Of a stretch of 64,000 nt of DNA, positions 11,201 to 23,628 are shown piece after piece. Source of the DNA: Asterias rubens (Eukaryota > Echinodermata > Asteroidea > Forcipulatida > Asteriidae); NCBI RefSeq assembly GCF_902459465.1, contig NC_047062.1:32358673-32422672 (forward strand), given 5' to 3'. Each line of letters starts with the position of its first letter. Position 1 is the first letter of the stretch. The notes below the pieces were generated by a model. That model made no database searches. It had not been told where the DNA came from and worked only from the letters and a program-made list of their open reading frames with translations. Both the position numbers and the translations under genes were made by a program.

Positions 11201-14200
11201 TAATCAAGACAACTGGAATCACTATTTATTTGTGATGACAGTTTCACGTCGATCTTGTGGCAGCAAAAGGTTGGTCTAATATAGCTGGTCTATTATAGCT
11301 GAACTATAGGACCCTGCCAAGTTACAATGTATTACGCAGACCCTCTCCTCTGTTCTTTGTATGAATTGTAAAATTTCAGTTGTCATTCTTATGTCGAGAT
11401 GTTTTGTTTGTTTCTATAGACACTGTGTTTTTGGAATTGACACCCTTATTATTACCAAATCCTTAAAAAAGACTCTTCCAGTTATGAAAATAAAAACTCA
11501 AACAGTAAGCATAAAATCAGCCGCTAAGCAGCTCATGGAAATTGGCCCCTCACTCTTGCTAATAGCTTTAGTTTATGTTTTTTGTTCTACATGTTTTATT
11601 CTCTAGATGGAAAGGAGTCCAGTTATTTCTTGGTTGTTTCATATTCGTGTAATAGGTGAGTGCCAGATAAAAAATGCTTGAAACAGGTACTTTGGGTTTC
11701 CAATGATTCCCTATTCGGGTGAATATGGTTTAAATCAAGGTAAAGACATACCCTAACAGGGGTAGTTTAGGTAACAGCAGGTTTGTAAACCAAAGCATTT
11801 CAGGTCTGTGTGCTTCGTTTTTAAAAGGGCAAGGGCACCAAGGCATGTTCTCCTAGGTAAATGGCACCATGGGAAAGTGAACATTTATACAGAAGCATCT
11901 CAAGGGCACCAAGGCCATGACCAGGGGGCATGGAGGCATTCACCTTTGTTGCCTCCGATCAGGCCTGCTATTTGAACAGTTTATTCCAATTTTGAAAATA
12001 AATTTAAGTTGCTTTGATTGATTTTTTAAGGTAACGTAATGTTCTGTTGTCAGTTGTATATTTCATCTCTCTTAATTTGATTTGAATTGAAAACAATTAT
12101 AACAGAATAACATAATTTGAAAGTTTTTATCATTATTACAACAGGTCTTTTAGGTGTTCTTGCAGCCTTAGATGTGGCATTTATGAATTATGCCTATCAT
12201 AGTACGTTAACTAAAGGAGCTTCTGTACAGTTGGTGTTTGGGTTTGAGGTGAGAATTAGTTTGAATTTCAGCATTCTTTAATAGCGTCTTTAAAAAGCTC
12301 AGGTGTGAAAATCCTTGGAAGCAATGAGGCACTTGTCATTGCCGTGGTGCCCCTAGTCATTGCCTTGATTGGAGGTCACATGGCATTAATTGTTCAGGTA
12401 ATTTTGGAGGGCAAGTCTATGGGGAACTTTTGAAGGGACACCAAGGCAAAGTCCAGGGCAAGAGAAGCCCTGTCATCCATGTCATTCCAGGCTGGTTTCT
12501 GTTTCACAGGGTTGCATGTTGCGTTTAACAAGAGATTACTTTCATACTGGGCTGTAAATGTTCTAAGAATTTACTGTAAATACAATAGTAAACTTGCAAA
12601 TGTTTTACAACCATGTATTAATAGTAATAGTAATAATAACTAGCATTTATAAAGCGCTATCTATCTAGAAAACTAGCCCGAGGAGCTGAAGATGAAAAGA
12701 AACCAAACAAAGCAATTTATACAAAGAAATTTATACAAAGAAAAGAATCAAAAGAGTGCCTAATTCAGTGATTTAGGAAACAAATACGTTTTCAGTTGCA
12801 ATTTAAATGTGTCTAAGGATGAAGCTGTGCAAATGCCTATTGGTAGAGTATTTAAAGAGGAACATTCTAGAGTATTCAATCTCTTTTGTAGGAGTGTTGG
12901 CTCTGAAAAGAGCCGATGGAAATGTTCTGTTTATAATTTGTCCTCCCGTTGCAGTCAACAGACATGACAGAGTATTTGACACATTTTATTTGTTTTCCTT
13001 ACAGTACGCAATTTTGTTTACCATCATTCTCAACATATCATTCAAGTACATACTGCATACAATTGATCTTCAGAGTGAGAACCCATGGGAGAGTAAAGCA
13101 GTCTATATGCTCTACACCGATCTCATTATGAGTAAGTTATAAATACTCCTCATTTATTTGTAGGTGTCTCTGTCCTTGTGTTTTATCGGGCTGATCATCC
13201 ATATTAATGCAGTCGATGCGGAGCATCGGATGATGGCCCTCCAAACATAGTGGTCTTCCATTGCTGTATGCAGCTCCTCTAGTTGCAGGCCAGAGTCCAG
13301 GCACTTTTTTTTTTAATAAGAGTTCTTTAATGTGCATTACATAGCACATGGTACCTATGGCTTTACGTCCCTTCCGAAGGACGAAACACTACTTGTTAAA
13401 TGCCTTGCTGAAGTAGAAAGACCAGGACTTAAACCAAAACTCTGATCAGAAACACAAGAACTTGAGTTTGATGCACTTGTCCGCTCGGCTACTTTAGGCA
13501 AAACAACCAATTGTTGTGCTTCCTATGGGGGCCCTTCAATGGCTACCACCATTACTATCTATATAGAGTGTCGTGGCCGAGCGAATAAGAGCACCGAACT
13601 CAAGCTCTGGTGCCTCTGTTCAGCAAAGTGTGGGTTCGAATCCCGGTCTTGACACTTGTGTCCCTGACGAGACACTTAACCATAATTGCTTCTCTCCGAC
13701 CAGGGGTAAATGGGTACCTGTGAGGGCAGAGTTGGTTCTTGTGATTGATTTAGCCGAGTAGCACATATTAATGTTGCACAGGCTGCATACTCCCCACCAA
13801 GGAGCTGATATGGTTTAAGGAGTTTATTAAGACTCAGTGACCAGGTGTGATAATGTGAAGTGCTTTGGGACGCCCTCCTGGTGTGAAAAAAACAGGTTTT
13901 TATTATTATTTTTATTATTATTATTATTATTATTTATAACAAGGATGCATTGGATAGATTTTTTATTCTATTTTTTTCTGAGGGGGACAGAGGGGTCATT
14001 ACCAAAGTATGACCATACCTTTAAGTTTAAGCAGCTCTATGAAATTGTGGCGTTAGTTTTTTTCTTGTTATCAAGGTAGTCAACTAATACTGATTCTTTT
14101 CATCCTGCAGGTTTTGTGAAGGTCATGCTTTACACAGTGTTTCTTGCCATTATGATCAAAGTACATACGTTCCCACTCTTTGCCATCCGACCAATGTATC

Positions 14201-17200
14201 TAGCCATGAGGTGAGTAGTCTATTTAATATCCCTTCATGGTAGTCCCTAGGATACAAACCTTAAATTGCCTTCATGTTACCGAGTTACTGAGACAATTCA
14301 TCTCACAGATTATTTTACTAGGACACTGTGGAATCTTGCACATTCTTTTGAATGCCTTTTGGGTTGTTTTTTGTTCTTTTTAATACCTTGCCCATTCTAT
14401 GATATTTATCCACCCAATGTCATGAATGTTTCTTTTTTTTCTTTCCCTATTTTTCGTTTTTTCCTTCTTATTGTTTTAGTCTTTTCCGCATGACTGTTTG
14501 TAAACCATGTGTACTATTTGTTTGCAAATCTGGGAACATTTACTTTTGCTTAAACTTGAACCCTATCCCTGCGACAAACAACAAAACGCAACAAAAGTGC
14601 TGTATTTGGTCGCAATATTACATATTTATGCAGCCAAATCCAATTCCATACTCTGTAGCACTATGCTGTTTCTACATGGCCTTGATGGTCAATGTGTCAT
14701 CCCAGTCTCCAGAAAACTCCAATGCATACTGAGTGCATTTATACATTGGTTATAATGCTATAAATATCTCCTTGATTGATGTTAAGATGTGAATTTGTGC
14801 AGCTCCGTAGACCTATTGATAATAGATTTGTCATTGAACTTGCATATTTTCTGGTACTTTCCTGTGCTATTGAACTTGCATATTTTCTTGTACTTTCTTG
14901 TGATTTCAATATTTGTTATACTTTCATACTTGCTTTTATGTAAATTGAATTTGCATACTTTCTTGTACTTTCTTGTGATTTCAATATTTATTATATTTTG
15001 GTATTTTCTTGCGGTAATATGTTTTTCAGTGATGCTTTAATTTAAGATTCCTTTCTTGGCTATTATTTGATAGTTCTGTGCAGTTCATTCTTTCTATTAT
15101 ATGGATTGTAATGCTAAATGTCTCCCTGATTGTTGTACAGATATAAATCGTTGACCTATCCAGAACAAATTTGTTATTGAACTTGTATATTTTCTTGTAA
15201 TTTCAATATTTTGTATATTTTCATATTTTCTTATGCCATTATACTTGTCAGTACTTTATCTTGACGCTTTAATTAAGGACCCCTTTTTGGGGCTATCCTT
15301 TGATACAATGCAATTTTGTCTTTCTATTTACTACTTTTGTATTTATTTCCATTTTAGTCCTCCTTTAATACTGTGTATTTTTGCCATGTTCTTGCTGTGT
15401 TTTATCTGCCTAAATTGAAATCAAATCAAGATATATGAACATAAGTCCCTTCTTAAGTTGCTGTATTTGGTCGCAAAAAGCAGCCAAACTAAATCATGAT
15501 CTGTTGCACTATGCTGCATTTAGCAGGTTTCTACGTGGCCTTGGCATGTATGGGCCGTCCTCGGCAAACTCCAATGCATATTGGTGCATAAAGCGGAGAG
15601 TAAATACCAAGTGCCAAGGCTGGCAATGGATTTCTCTGTTGCATGTTGCTGCATTTAGCAGGGTTATCTTTTCAAACTTTATCTTGATTCAGACTTTTGT
15701 GTATCTGTTTGGTAATAAAAATATCTGTTTTGATTTATCTTTGATCAGGTCATTTAAGAAAGCAGTGAATGATGTGATAATGTCAAGACGAGCCATTAGA
15801 AACATGAACACTCTGTAAGTATAGGATTTGTAACACTTGAGCAAGATACTTTACTATAATTGCTTCTCTTCACCCAGTGGTATAAATGGGAACCTGTGAG
15901 TTAAAAGGTTGATATTGTCAATTAAAAGCCTTCTGAGCGCCACGGCAGCTCAGGGCTGTATACTCCCCAAGGAGCTGAGAAAGATTAAATGGATGTTATT
16001 GGCCCAATGACCAGGGCACTTATGTAAAGTGCATTTAGTGGTTGTTGTGAAATGCGCTATATAAGAATTTGTTATTATTATTATTATATTAACTATACCA
16101 GATGTAGGCTTGGGAACCTTTGTTGTAAATTATCAAAGAAAGTGTCACAAGAACATTCAAAATAGTGTACAATGGTGTCAAGGTGAAATATAGAATATTC
16201 TATTTCACAAGGCCAAATCTTATATTCTGCCGCAATGCATAAATACAATGCATTCAATGTTTGTTTTATATACAAAATTGCAGATCGTGAGATTACACAA
16301 AAAATACACAATTTCAAGGAGTATTTCTATCTGAATCATTTATCTTTCCATTTTAAAACAAATGCATTTTCTAACCCAAAGTGCCCAATTCAAAGGCAAA
16401 CTACCTCTTTAACAGTAATTATGTTGATGATTTTGATGATGTAAACTCATTGCATTTAGTAGATGTTCGTTTTGCATCAGGGATAAAGAAAATAGTTTGT
16501 TTTTTACCCTTACATTTATGTGCATTAAGTACTGTATACTGTGTACTTTCCTGAGTTCTGTGGAAAAAAATCTACAGACAAATCACTCTGTTGGGATTTG
16601 AACCCAAGACCTTTGCAGAGAGCAGCTGATTACTCAATGATTTTCCTCCTAGTTATCCTGATGCAACACCTGAGGATCTGGCATCTTCCGACAATGTTTG
16701 CATCATCTGTAGAGAAGAGATGGTGACAGGTTGTAAGAAGCTTCCATGTAACCACATCTTCCATACCTCTTGTCTGCGCTCGTGGTTCCAGCGTCAGCAG
16801 ACGTGTCCAACATGTCGCATGGATGTACTCAGGGCACCTGTTGTTGTGGTGACGGGGCAGCAGAATCAACAGCAGCAGCAGCAACAGCAGCAAGGTAAGA
16901 GCGACATGACGACAGACAGACAGTCTGCACTGCAATTCTTCTTTCGTTAAAGTATAGTCCATTATCTGGTGTATTATGTACAGTGGTTGTTGAGTGCATT
17001 CGAGGGTGTGGATATATAGAGTGCAGGTGGGTGAACAGTGAACATAGAGTGCGGCTAAAAACAGCTCAGGCTGACCTAGCGGAGCTTAACTGACTGTACA
17101 CCCTGCTCAAAACTAGCAAAAGTTGTGCAGTTGATTATGTCTTCCGGGAGATTGTTCCATACTCTAATTCTACTGGGAAAGAATGACTGTTGGTAGACCC

Positions 17201-20200
17201 CTGTCCTGGTGAATGGTATCATGTATTTGTTAGAATGGCCCCTCAGAGAAACGTTGCATGGTGTCAGATATGTGTGGGGGACACCAACCAGGTTGTTCAC
17301 AATCCTGTACAATTCAAACAAACATGCTAATCACAAAAGCTTGATGAAAGCCCAAATTCATACTTCCTGCGAATATAAATGCGAAGTGAATTTTGACGCC
17401 ACGGAGCGCTTTTTTTTTTTCGCAGGAGTTGAACACAAGTCATCTGATGCAAATTTGTTGTCAAAATGCATATCGCGTTCGCGCTCAACAGTGCTTTAGA
17501 CAGTTAAACACTGAGGGCACATTTGGGTTTCCAAATGTTTAATGGTTTTCATTTCTTTATCCTATTTGTATAAGTATTATTGTATTTTGGTGTGAACTTT
17601 CCAAATAAGTTATAATGAATAACATACAATAAATATAGATATCCACAAATCTTTCTTTATTGTATTTCAGCACCTGCAATTATACCACCATTCCCTGGCT
17701 ATCCATTCTGGATGCCCCCTTATCAACCTGGAGCCAATTTCCCTCAACAGCAACAACAGCAGCAGCAACTTCAACAAGCAGCTGCAGCAGCAGCAGCGGG
17801 AGGATTACCTCCACAACCACCCCAGGGTGCAGCTGCAGCCGCTCCTGGACAGGAGGGTGGTGCTTCTAATACAACCCCATCCACTACACAACCAGCTGGT
17901 GAGTAACAACTCTCATGCCTACAGTCCCAGCCAAATCTCGCTGGGTCCCCCTGCCCCTTTTCAATGTTGGTTCTCAATGTTGCACGGTCTTCTTCTGCGT
18001 TCAAGTCAATACTGAGCGGGGGGGGGGGGGGGGGGGGGGGGGGATGGGGCAGAAATTTCATGCTAAGCAAATTTGTGTGTTAGCAGCTCTATGAAATTGG
18101 ACCCTCATAAACACATTTGAAAATCTCTGGGGTGTGTTTTGGCGGTCGCAACCAATAACCGTTTCTGTTGAGTTGCCCATTGGTTAATCACTGGCTGATG
18201 ACCGACACAGTAATTGGTTACGACAGCCAAAACGCACCCTGATTATGAAAACTTTTCCCCTATTATACATACATTGAGGGTAATGCTAAATGTCTCCCTG
18301 ATTGTTGTACAGATGTAAATTTGTGCAGCTTTCAAGACGTATCCATAAAAGATTTGTTATTGAACTTGCATATGTTATTGAACTTGCATATTTTTGTGTA
18401 CTTTCTTATGTTATTGAACTTGCATATTTTCTGGTACTTTCTTGTGTTATTGAACTTTCAACATGCATATTTTCTGGTACTTTTCAGTTCTTATTGAACT
18501 GGCATATTTTCTTATACTTTCTTGTGATATTGAACTTGCAAATATTTTCTGGTACTTTCTTGTATTATTGAACTTGCATATTTTCTTGCACTTTTCATAT
18601 CTTATTGAACTTGCAAATATTTTCTGGTACTTTCCTGTCATATTGAACTTGCATATTTTCTTGTACTTTCTTGTGTTATTGAACTTGCAAATATTTTCTG
18701 GTACTTTCTTGTGTTATTGAACTTGCAAATATTTTCTTGTACTTTTCATATCTTATTGAACTTGCAAATATTTTCTGGTACTTTCTTGTATTATTGAACT
18801 TGCATATTATTTTCTTGTACTTTTCATATCTTATTGAACTTGCATAGTTTCTGGTACTTTTCATATGATATTGAACTTGCATATTTTCTGGCACTTTCTT
18901 GTGTTATTGAACTTGCATATTTTCTGGTACTTTCTTGTGTTATTGAACTTGAATATTTTCTTGTTCTTTTGGTACTTTCTTGTGTTATTGAACTTGCATA
19001 TTTTCTTGTTCTTTTTGGTGTTATTGAACTTGCACATTTCTGGTACTTTCCTGTGTTATTGAACTTGAATATTTTCTTGTACTCTCTGGTAATTTCAATA
19101 CTTGTTATATTTTCTTGTACTAGATACTTCTCAGTGCTTTATCTTGATGCGTTTAACTAAGGACCCTTTCTGGGGTTATCCTCTGATAATTGTGTGCATT
19201 TTTTCTCTCTGTTGTTTACTACTTTTGTGTTTATTTCCATAAACTGTTCATTCCTCCTTTGTAACATTGATCAATCAACAAACTATTATGTGCCCTTTAC
19301 TTTACTTCCCTTGTGTTTATAACTTTCTGCATTCTTAATATATGCTCTGCTGGAATGTTGTTTTGTTTTCAATGTGTATGTTTCTCAAGTATTTATAGCC
19401 CTGTTCATGGCATTTCTATCCATAACCAAGGAACTTGTCACACCACAAATTGTGTCACACCACCTTGTAAACTCTTACAAGTTGCTATTTTAGTCTCATA
19501 TTGCAAACAAAGTCTACCTCTTATTCATGTGTTTGTTAGACGCCCATTGATAAAACACTTGTTATGTCATTGTTAATTTTTAAATGAGTATCATATTATT
19601 ATTATTAAGTTAATATTTTGTATTAGTTTTCCAGGGTTTTGTAAAGAATTTGATATTTTATATCAGTAACGATTTGTACTGTGTTTTAAAAACAAATTTT
19701 CAGTGGTTGACTTTCAATAAACCGCTAACATTATTTATAATAATAGTAACATTGATAATAGTATTAGTATTAATATTGTTATTAATAGTTGGCCTAATAG
19801 TAATTCGTTAACAAGTTAGTTAGGAAGTTATCCACATTACTAAATGAACATAACATTATACCTTCCTATGATTTATCAGCAGGTGGAGCTAATGCTAGTG
19901 CCCCAACTAGCCCCTTCACGCCCTCATCGGTGCCCCCGATGCCCTTCATGATGCCCCCTCCGCCGTTCTTCATGATGCCTCCATTTAGTGAGTCTTTGTA
20001 ATGTATCAAATCTGTCTTTTGATTCAGTCCTGATACCTTGTTGTTTGAAGGGTACAACAGTTTTTTATTTAGAAAGGGGGGATCTATGATTGAGGGAAGG
20101 TTTAGTATCAATAGTTAACCTGGGCATGGACCAGGGGTCAATTTCACAAAGATCGAAACGGCGACTGTGACTAGAGCTTCAGCTAGATCGCGTCTGCTAT

Positions 20201-23200
20201 TCTTTAACACTGGCAGACACGCTGATCTAGCCGTAGCTGTAGCCGAAAACGCGGTTTCAATCTTTGTGAAATTGACCCCTGGTCCATGCCCTTAGGACTA
20301 GTTGTTCTAACTTAAGACTAGTTCCAGGACTTGTTAAAATCTTAAGACTAGTCTTAAGTTAGGATTACTCATCCTACTAGTTTAATCCACCCATTGGGAA
20401 TGACTGGAACATTTTAAGGCTACTAAGGTAATTACTGGGAACCACATCTCAAGGGGCACCTGGAACATTTCAAATAGCACCAAGGCAATAGACCGGGCAT
20501 GACTGGAACATTTCATAGGGCACCAAGGCAATGTCCATGGGATTGAACTTGCAGGCCTGGGTGATTTTTCTGAATTCAGTAGTATAACGAAAACTAGGAT
20601 AACAGATCTAACAGATAACAATTATCGGACTACTGTTTCAAATCTAATTGGTTCTCTTTACACATTTTGTTTGAGAGGAATTTTGTGTGAGAAGATCGAA
20701 TTTGCCTTTGCAAACAAATTACCAACCAAATGGACCGATGTTATATGCGAAAAAATGTTAATGGCCTGACGATTTGACCCTAGCAGATTTAGCATTCGAG
20801 AAAGACTCTGCTAGGGTTGAAACGTCAAGCTGTTAACTATTTTTTGCAGGACTTTTGTGTATGAATATAACATCTTGCGCTACCCGTTCTTAACACCATT
20901 TGCTTATTGTTGATCTCTGACTTGTCTTTGTACAGCCACCCCTCCCCCTATGCCACCACCAGACTTTGCTGGTCTGACCGATGAGGAGCTACGTGCCATG
21001 GAGGGTGCAGAGAGACAACACTTGGAGGCTAGGATAGAGTGTCTGCGTGGGATCCACGCTCTGCTGGATGCAGCCATGGTGCAGATTCAACAGTACACTA
21101 GTGCCTTTGGGGAGTTCAGGTACACTTAACATCTTCAAGTTAAACTGGGCTCAATAGACATGATAGACTGTATTGAATATCCCTTTTGTTGCTATACAAG
21201 TGGCCATAATGTAGAGCAGGCTGTATGCGCATCTAAACACGTACGTCAATGAGGGATGCAGCACGCAGCGTTCCTGGTTTGATTTCTATGGCACACGCAC
21301 GCACACGCTCACATGGCGCCATGTTGTGGGACAGGTGTTTGAATGTCATATTCGATGCGGTCTATTTCACAGAGCTGCAAAAATGAGCTAAGCACGAACA
21401 GAAGTATGCTTACCAGAGTATGGTTACCAGCCAAAATACTATGCCACATGTACCATATCTGACTGGTATTCCTGCTTATTTTTGCTAAGCAGGAATTTCA
21501 GGAAGCATCTATATGAAATTGTGGCCAGCTACACTTGTGCTTTTGGGGAGTTCATGTACACTTAACTTCTTTGCGTACAACTGGACCCAGTTTCATGGAG
21601 CTGCAAAAAATAAGCTAAGCACAAACAGAATTATGTTTACCAGAGTAAGGTTACCAGCCAAAATACCATGCCACATGCACCATTTCTGGCTGGTATCCTG
21701 CTTATTTCTGCTAATAAGCACGGATTTGTAAAGCAGCTCTATGAAAATGTGGCCAGTTACAGTTTTTGCCATGCTTTTAAGACTCTTACATAACCTTACA
21801 TTTTTAATGACACAATAAAAAACTAGACCTTTACCAAGAACTTTTTAAATCATTTTGTTTGCAGTGCGAACGTCCCTCCACCACCCCCACCTGCCAGTCT
21901 CTATGGCTTCACCCAACCTACTGCAACCTCCCCTGTAACAAGCACAACACCCACAACCCTATCCACAACTGAAGCAGACATTACAAGTACGACACAAAAT
22001 GCAGATTCAGGGGCCATCCCTAAAAAGACATCTACACCATCAAGCCCAGAACCACTCTTAAAGAAAGAAAAAGACTCCTCAGCTGGTAAGAATTTATCAA
22101 TTATCTAAATTATTGTATTTAAAACCAGTCAATTTTTCTCAATGAAATGCTGTTTTTGATGATTTTGCATACAAGTATGCTTGAATTTAGTCCAATATAG
22201 TTTTAATATCCATGATGCTTTATCCATTGTTGAAATGCATTGTCAGTCTATCTTTGAGATGAAAATTCATCGGTGTCAACCATGTTCTTTGTGATGGTGT
22301 TAAAAGAGTTTTATTTCAAAACCCATTTTGCATTTTTGTGATGATCTGGACACTGGGTCGGCTGTAGAGGTTGTTTTGACAATCTTTATTATTTGTATGT
22401 AGGGTCTGTGCAGCCAACCACCTGTGTTCCAGATTTATTGTATATTTTGCTGACTTTTACTGCTTGTACCTTGCTGTTTACCTTTCATTTCATGGAGGCT
22501 TTGTTTACAATACCCAAATAATTGTTGTTGATTTTCTAAGTGAGCCTGAAAATCTTTCTGTAGCTGTGAAATAATTCTAAATTGCATTTGCTATGTGTTA
22601 CATAAAGTACAATCTTTTAAACAGCTACCTGAGCGGAATGTTTTCAACAGAAATGGTATTTTTACTTGTTTATAATGCACTTGTTCACCATTTTAATGTA
22701 ATTTTGATATGTGTACACTTCTGAACTTTTCGTAATTATTGAGTAAAAAATCAGGCCCCTACCTAAAGGTTTTTTTAAAAACTAAAAACACTTCTGCCGT
22801 TGAGAGCGGGCGTCAAAGGACAATGCCGCTGACGTCATTTGTGGGAGTTTGCTTTGTTATACATCATCGCTGCAACAAAGCGGCTTTATCTACTTATGAC
22901 GTTTTGAGAGTGATTACGTAACAGGGCTTTTCGCAAATCTTGCAGAAAAGCTCTGGACAAGGGCATACAAAATGATTGTTTTTTTACACAATTGAAACCT
23001 ATTTATAATCATATGACTCGATTTCCTTATTCATCGAAAACATTTTAAGTTCACGACTTGACATTTTCGTTCAAGCAGGTCTTTAAATACCTTAATCTCT
23101 TATTAATGCATGTGCTATATCCGTGTCTTGTTTTTTAAAGGTTAACCTTGACCATGTTCTTGCATTTGTTAAGATGATATTGATCATGTGTAACTTGTGC

Positions 23201-23628
23201 TGTTTAAACTATCAACTGTGTTTTAAATTTGTAAATGCTGTAACCACTGTGCAATTCAACCTTAGGGATAAAATATAAATATAATGATAATGATAATTTT
23301 AAATGATTATCTTTCTTTGTGTAACTTGTACCATTGACTGTGTATTTTTGAGCTTTTAACTTGCTGTAACCACTGTACAATTCAGCCTCCATACTGCAAT
23401 ATGGCGAATGATCTAATAATAATAATAATGATAATAATAATAATATTAAAAATAATGAATGATTATCTTTCTTTCTCAGACCTGACAGCATTGGACGGTG
23501 CCTCTGGCTTCACGCCCTCCACCGAGGGAGAACTTATCCCAGAATTTAAGGAGGAAGATGGACCAGAGGAAAATGACCGTGGTGAAATTAGGAAACGGAG
23601 ATTACAACGTCTTGAAAGTTCCCCGTGA
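8232..23628 (+). CDS. SYVN1: SYVN1/HRD1 (synoviolin), ER-membrane E3 ubiquitin ligase
   Basis: Fourteen exons join in phase to 649 codons plus stop: 8232-8360, 9147-9239, 10942-11094, 11607-11655, 12145-12248, 13005-13131, 14111-14210, 15749-15814, 16653-16894, 17671-17898, 19883-19987, 20936-21119, 21865-22085 and 23480-23628. HRD1 is the RING ligase and likely retrotranslocation channel of ER-associated degradation. The N-terminal ~250 residues are a multispanning membrane domain (KKQFYPSVVYLTKSNPSMA, FKWLAED-like CFHWLAEDRVDY, YILHTIDLQ). A linker SRRAIRNMNTLYPDAT leads to a RING-H2 finger with C290, C293, C306, H308, H311, C314, C325 and C328. Then come a Gln tract, a Pro/Gln/Ala-rich region, TDEELRAMEGAERQHLEARI and an acidic tail ending RKRRLQRLESSP. 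Human HRD1 is 617 aa, so length and layout fit. An AATAAA overlaps the stop codon. Confidence 0.95.
9916..10065. mobile_element. Inverted-repeat element in SYVN1 intron 2
   Basis: The ends are inverted: CAATGGGAGACTTTC on the left and GAAAGTCTCCTATTG on the right. A second inner pair, GGGCAGCAGACTTACCGGGT and ACCCGGTATGTCTGCTGCC, lies inside. About 150 bp, no coding capacity; it would fold into a long hairpin. It looks like a MITE. Confidence 0.7.
10785..10915. repeat. Minisatellite, ~30-bp unit
   Basis: Four units contain GCTAGGACCAAATATCATGC followed by a variant of ATGCTGTTACC. They lie in SYVN1 intron 2, ending about 30 bp before exon 3 (10942). Confidence 0.8.
11815..11975. repeat. Dispersed repeat, GGGCACCAAGGCA family
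   Basis: It has several copies of AAGGGCACCAAGGCA-like strings, ending with a CATGGAGGCATTCACC block and a run reading CAGGCCTG. Related pieces are at 10165-10280, 12365-12490, 20395-20550, 50180-50340, 53843-54013 and 59835-59955. It sits in an intron here. No coding capacity; the mechanism of spread is not clear from the sequence. Confidence 0.6.
13200..13505 (-). mobile_element. tRNA-Leu-derived SINE, tail type 3
   Basis: On the minus strand the A-box-like head (CGAGCGGACAAG) and the TTTCTGATCAGAG variable arm are followed by a body with TTTCGTCCTTCGGAAGGGAC and GCACATTAAAGAACTC. The same body type lies at 46390-46745 (plus), 60450-60770 (minus) and 61766-62060 (plus). It lies in SYVN1 intron 6. 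Confidence 0.7.
13565..13900 (+). mobile_element. tRNA-Leu-derived SINE, tail type 2
   Basis: The head has a tRNA-like A box (GTGGCCGAGCGAATAAGAGC), an anticodon region with CTCAAGC, a variable arm, and a clear B box (GGTTCGAATCCCGG). The body reads GACACTTAACCATAATTGCT, CCAAGGAGCTGATATGG and AGTGCTTTGGGACGCC, and a (TTA)n microsatellite follows. It lies next to the opposite-strand SINE at 13200-13505, in SYVN1 intron 6. Confidence 0.85.
14595..15600. repeat. Inverted-order duplicated block in SYVN1 intron 7 with minisatellite cores
   Basis: Segment A (from GCTGTATTTGGTCGCAA near 14600, ending with CTCCAATGCATA) recurs at about 15461-15580. Between them lie two copies of segment B (14750-15060 and 15095-15335). 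Each B has a left flank like ATGCTAAATGTCTCCCTGAT, a core of TTGAACTTGCATATTTTCT units and a right flank like TTATCTTGACGCTTTAATTA. The order is A-B-B'-A', all in the same orientation. Confidence 0.7.
15835..16085 (+). mobile_element. SINE body (type 2) without head, plus TTA microsatellite
   Basis: It matches the body of the SINE at 13565-13900 (ACTATAATTGCTTCTCTTCA, CCCAAGGAGCTGAGAAAG, ATGACCAGGGCACTTATG), but the tRNA-like head is missing. It ends in (TTA)n. It lies in SYVN1 intron 8. Confidence 0.7.
18018..18043 (+). repeat. Uninterrupted G26 tract
   Basis: Twenty-six consecutive G bases in SYVN1 intron 10, about 120 bp after the exon 10 donor. Such tracts can form quadruplexes and are prone to length change and to sequencing error, so the exact length is doubtful. 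Confidence 0.85.
18129..18240. mobile_element. MITE-like inverted repeat in SYVN1 intron 10
   Basis: The left end GGGGTGTGTTTTGGCGGTCG and the right end CAGCCAAAACGCACCCT are inverted copies; an inner CAACCAATAACC/GGTTATTGG-type pair is also visible. No open frame. Immediately downstream is the minisatellite element. Confidence 0.65.
18280..19245 (+). repeat. Minisatellite element, ~36-bp unit, about 20 copies
   Basis: The core (about 18355-19110) is an array of TTATTGAACTTGCATATTTT CTGGTACTTTCTTGTG-like units, giving false open frames on both strands. Its left flank (GCTAAATGTCTCCCTGATTG) and right flank (TTATCTTGATGCGTTTAACT) match the flanks of the shorter B blocks in intron 7. So the array is one long copy of an element present three times in this gene. 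Confidence 0.85.
20122..20291. mobile_element. Inverted-repeat element with ~30-bp ends, SYVN1 intron 11
   Basis: The left end GGGCATGGACCAGGGGTCAA and its continuation ATTTCACAAAGAT match the right end ATCTTTGTGAAATTGACCCC TGGTCCATGCCC in reverse. The interior also pairs (GCTAGATCGCG / GCTGATCTAGC). About 170 bp, no open frame; MITE-like. Confidence 0.8.
21360..21765. repeat. Two-copy repeat with AGCTCTATGAAAT ends, SYVN1 intron 12
   Basis: Copies at about 21368-21525 and 21590-21760 share GAGCTGCAAAAA, AGCTAAGCAC, TTACCAGCCAAAATAC and a CAGCTCTATGAAAATGTGGCC-like end. This family recurs at 31035-31115, 32590-32760, 41280-41375, 42850-43215, 55500-55630 and 61310-61450. The ends are partly inverted. 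The spacer between the copies duplicates the end of SYVN1 exon 12. Confidence 0.7.

Noticed and set aside
12807-13142. 111-residue open frame around SYVN1 exon 6
   Set aside because: Only 13005-13131 is exon. The upstream part is intron that happens to be open.
13573-13761. Open frame in a tRNA-like region, and possible tRNA genes in the SINE heads
   Set aside because: The heads have degenerate A boxes, mismatched arms and attached SINE bodies, and occur many times. They are SINE promoters rather than functional tRNAs.
18302-19160. Overlapping open frames on both strands of 60-108 residues with repeated FLVLSCVIELAYF-like text
   Set aside because: They are translations of the ~36-bp minisatellite in SYVN1 intron 10, where a unit length divisible by three keeps frames open.
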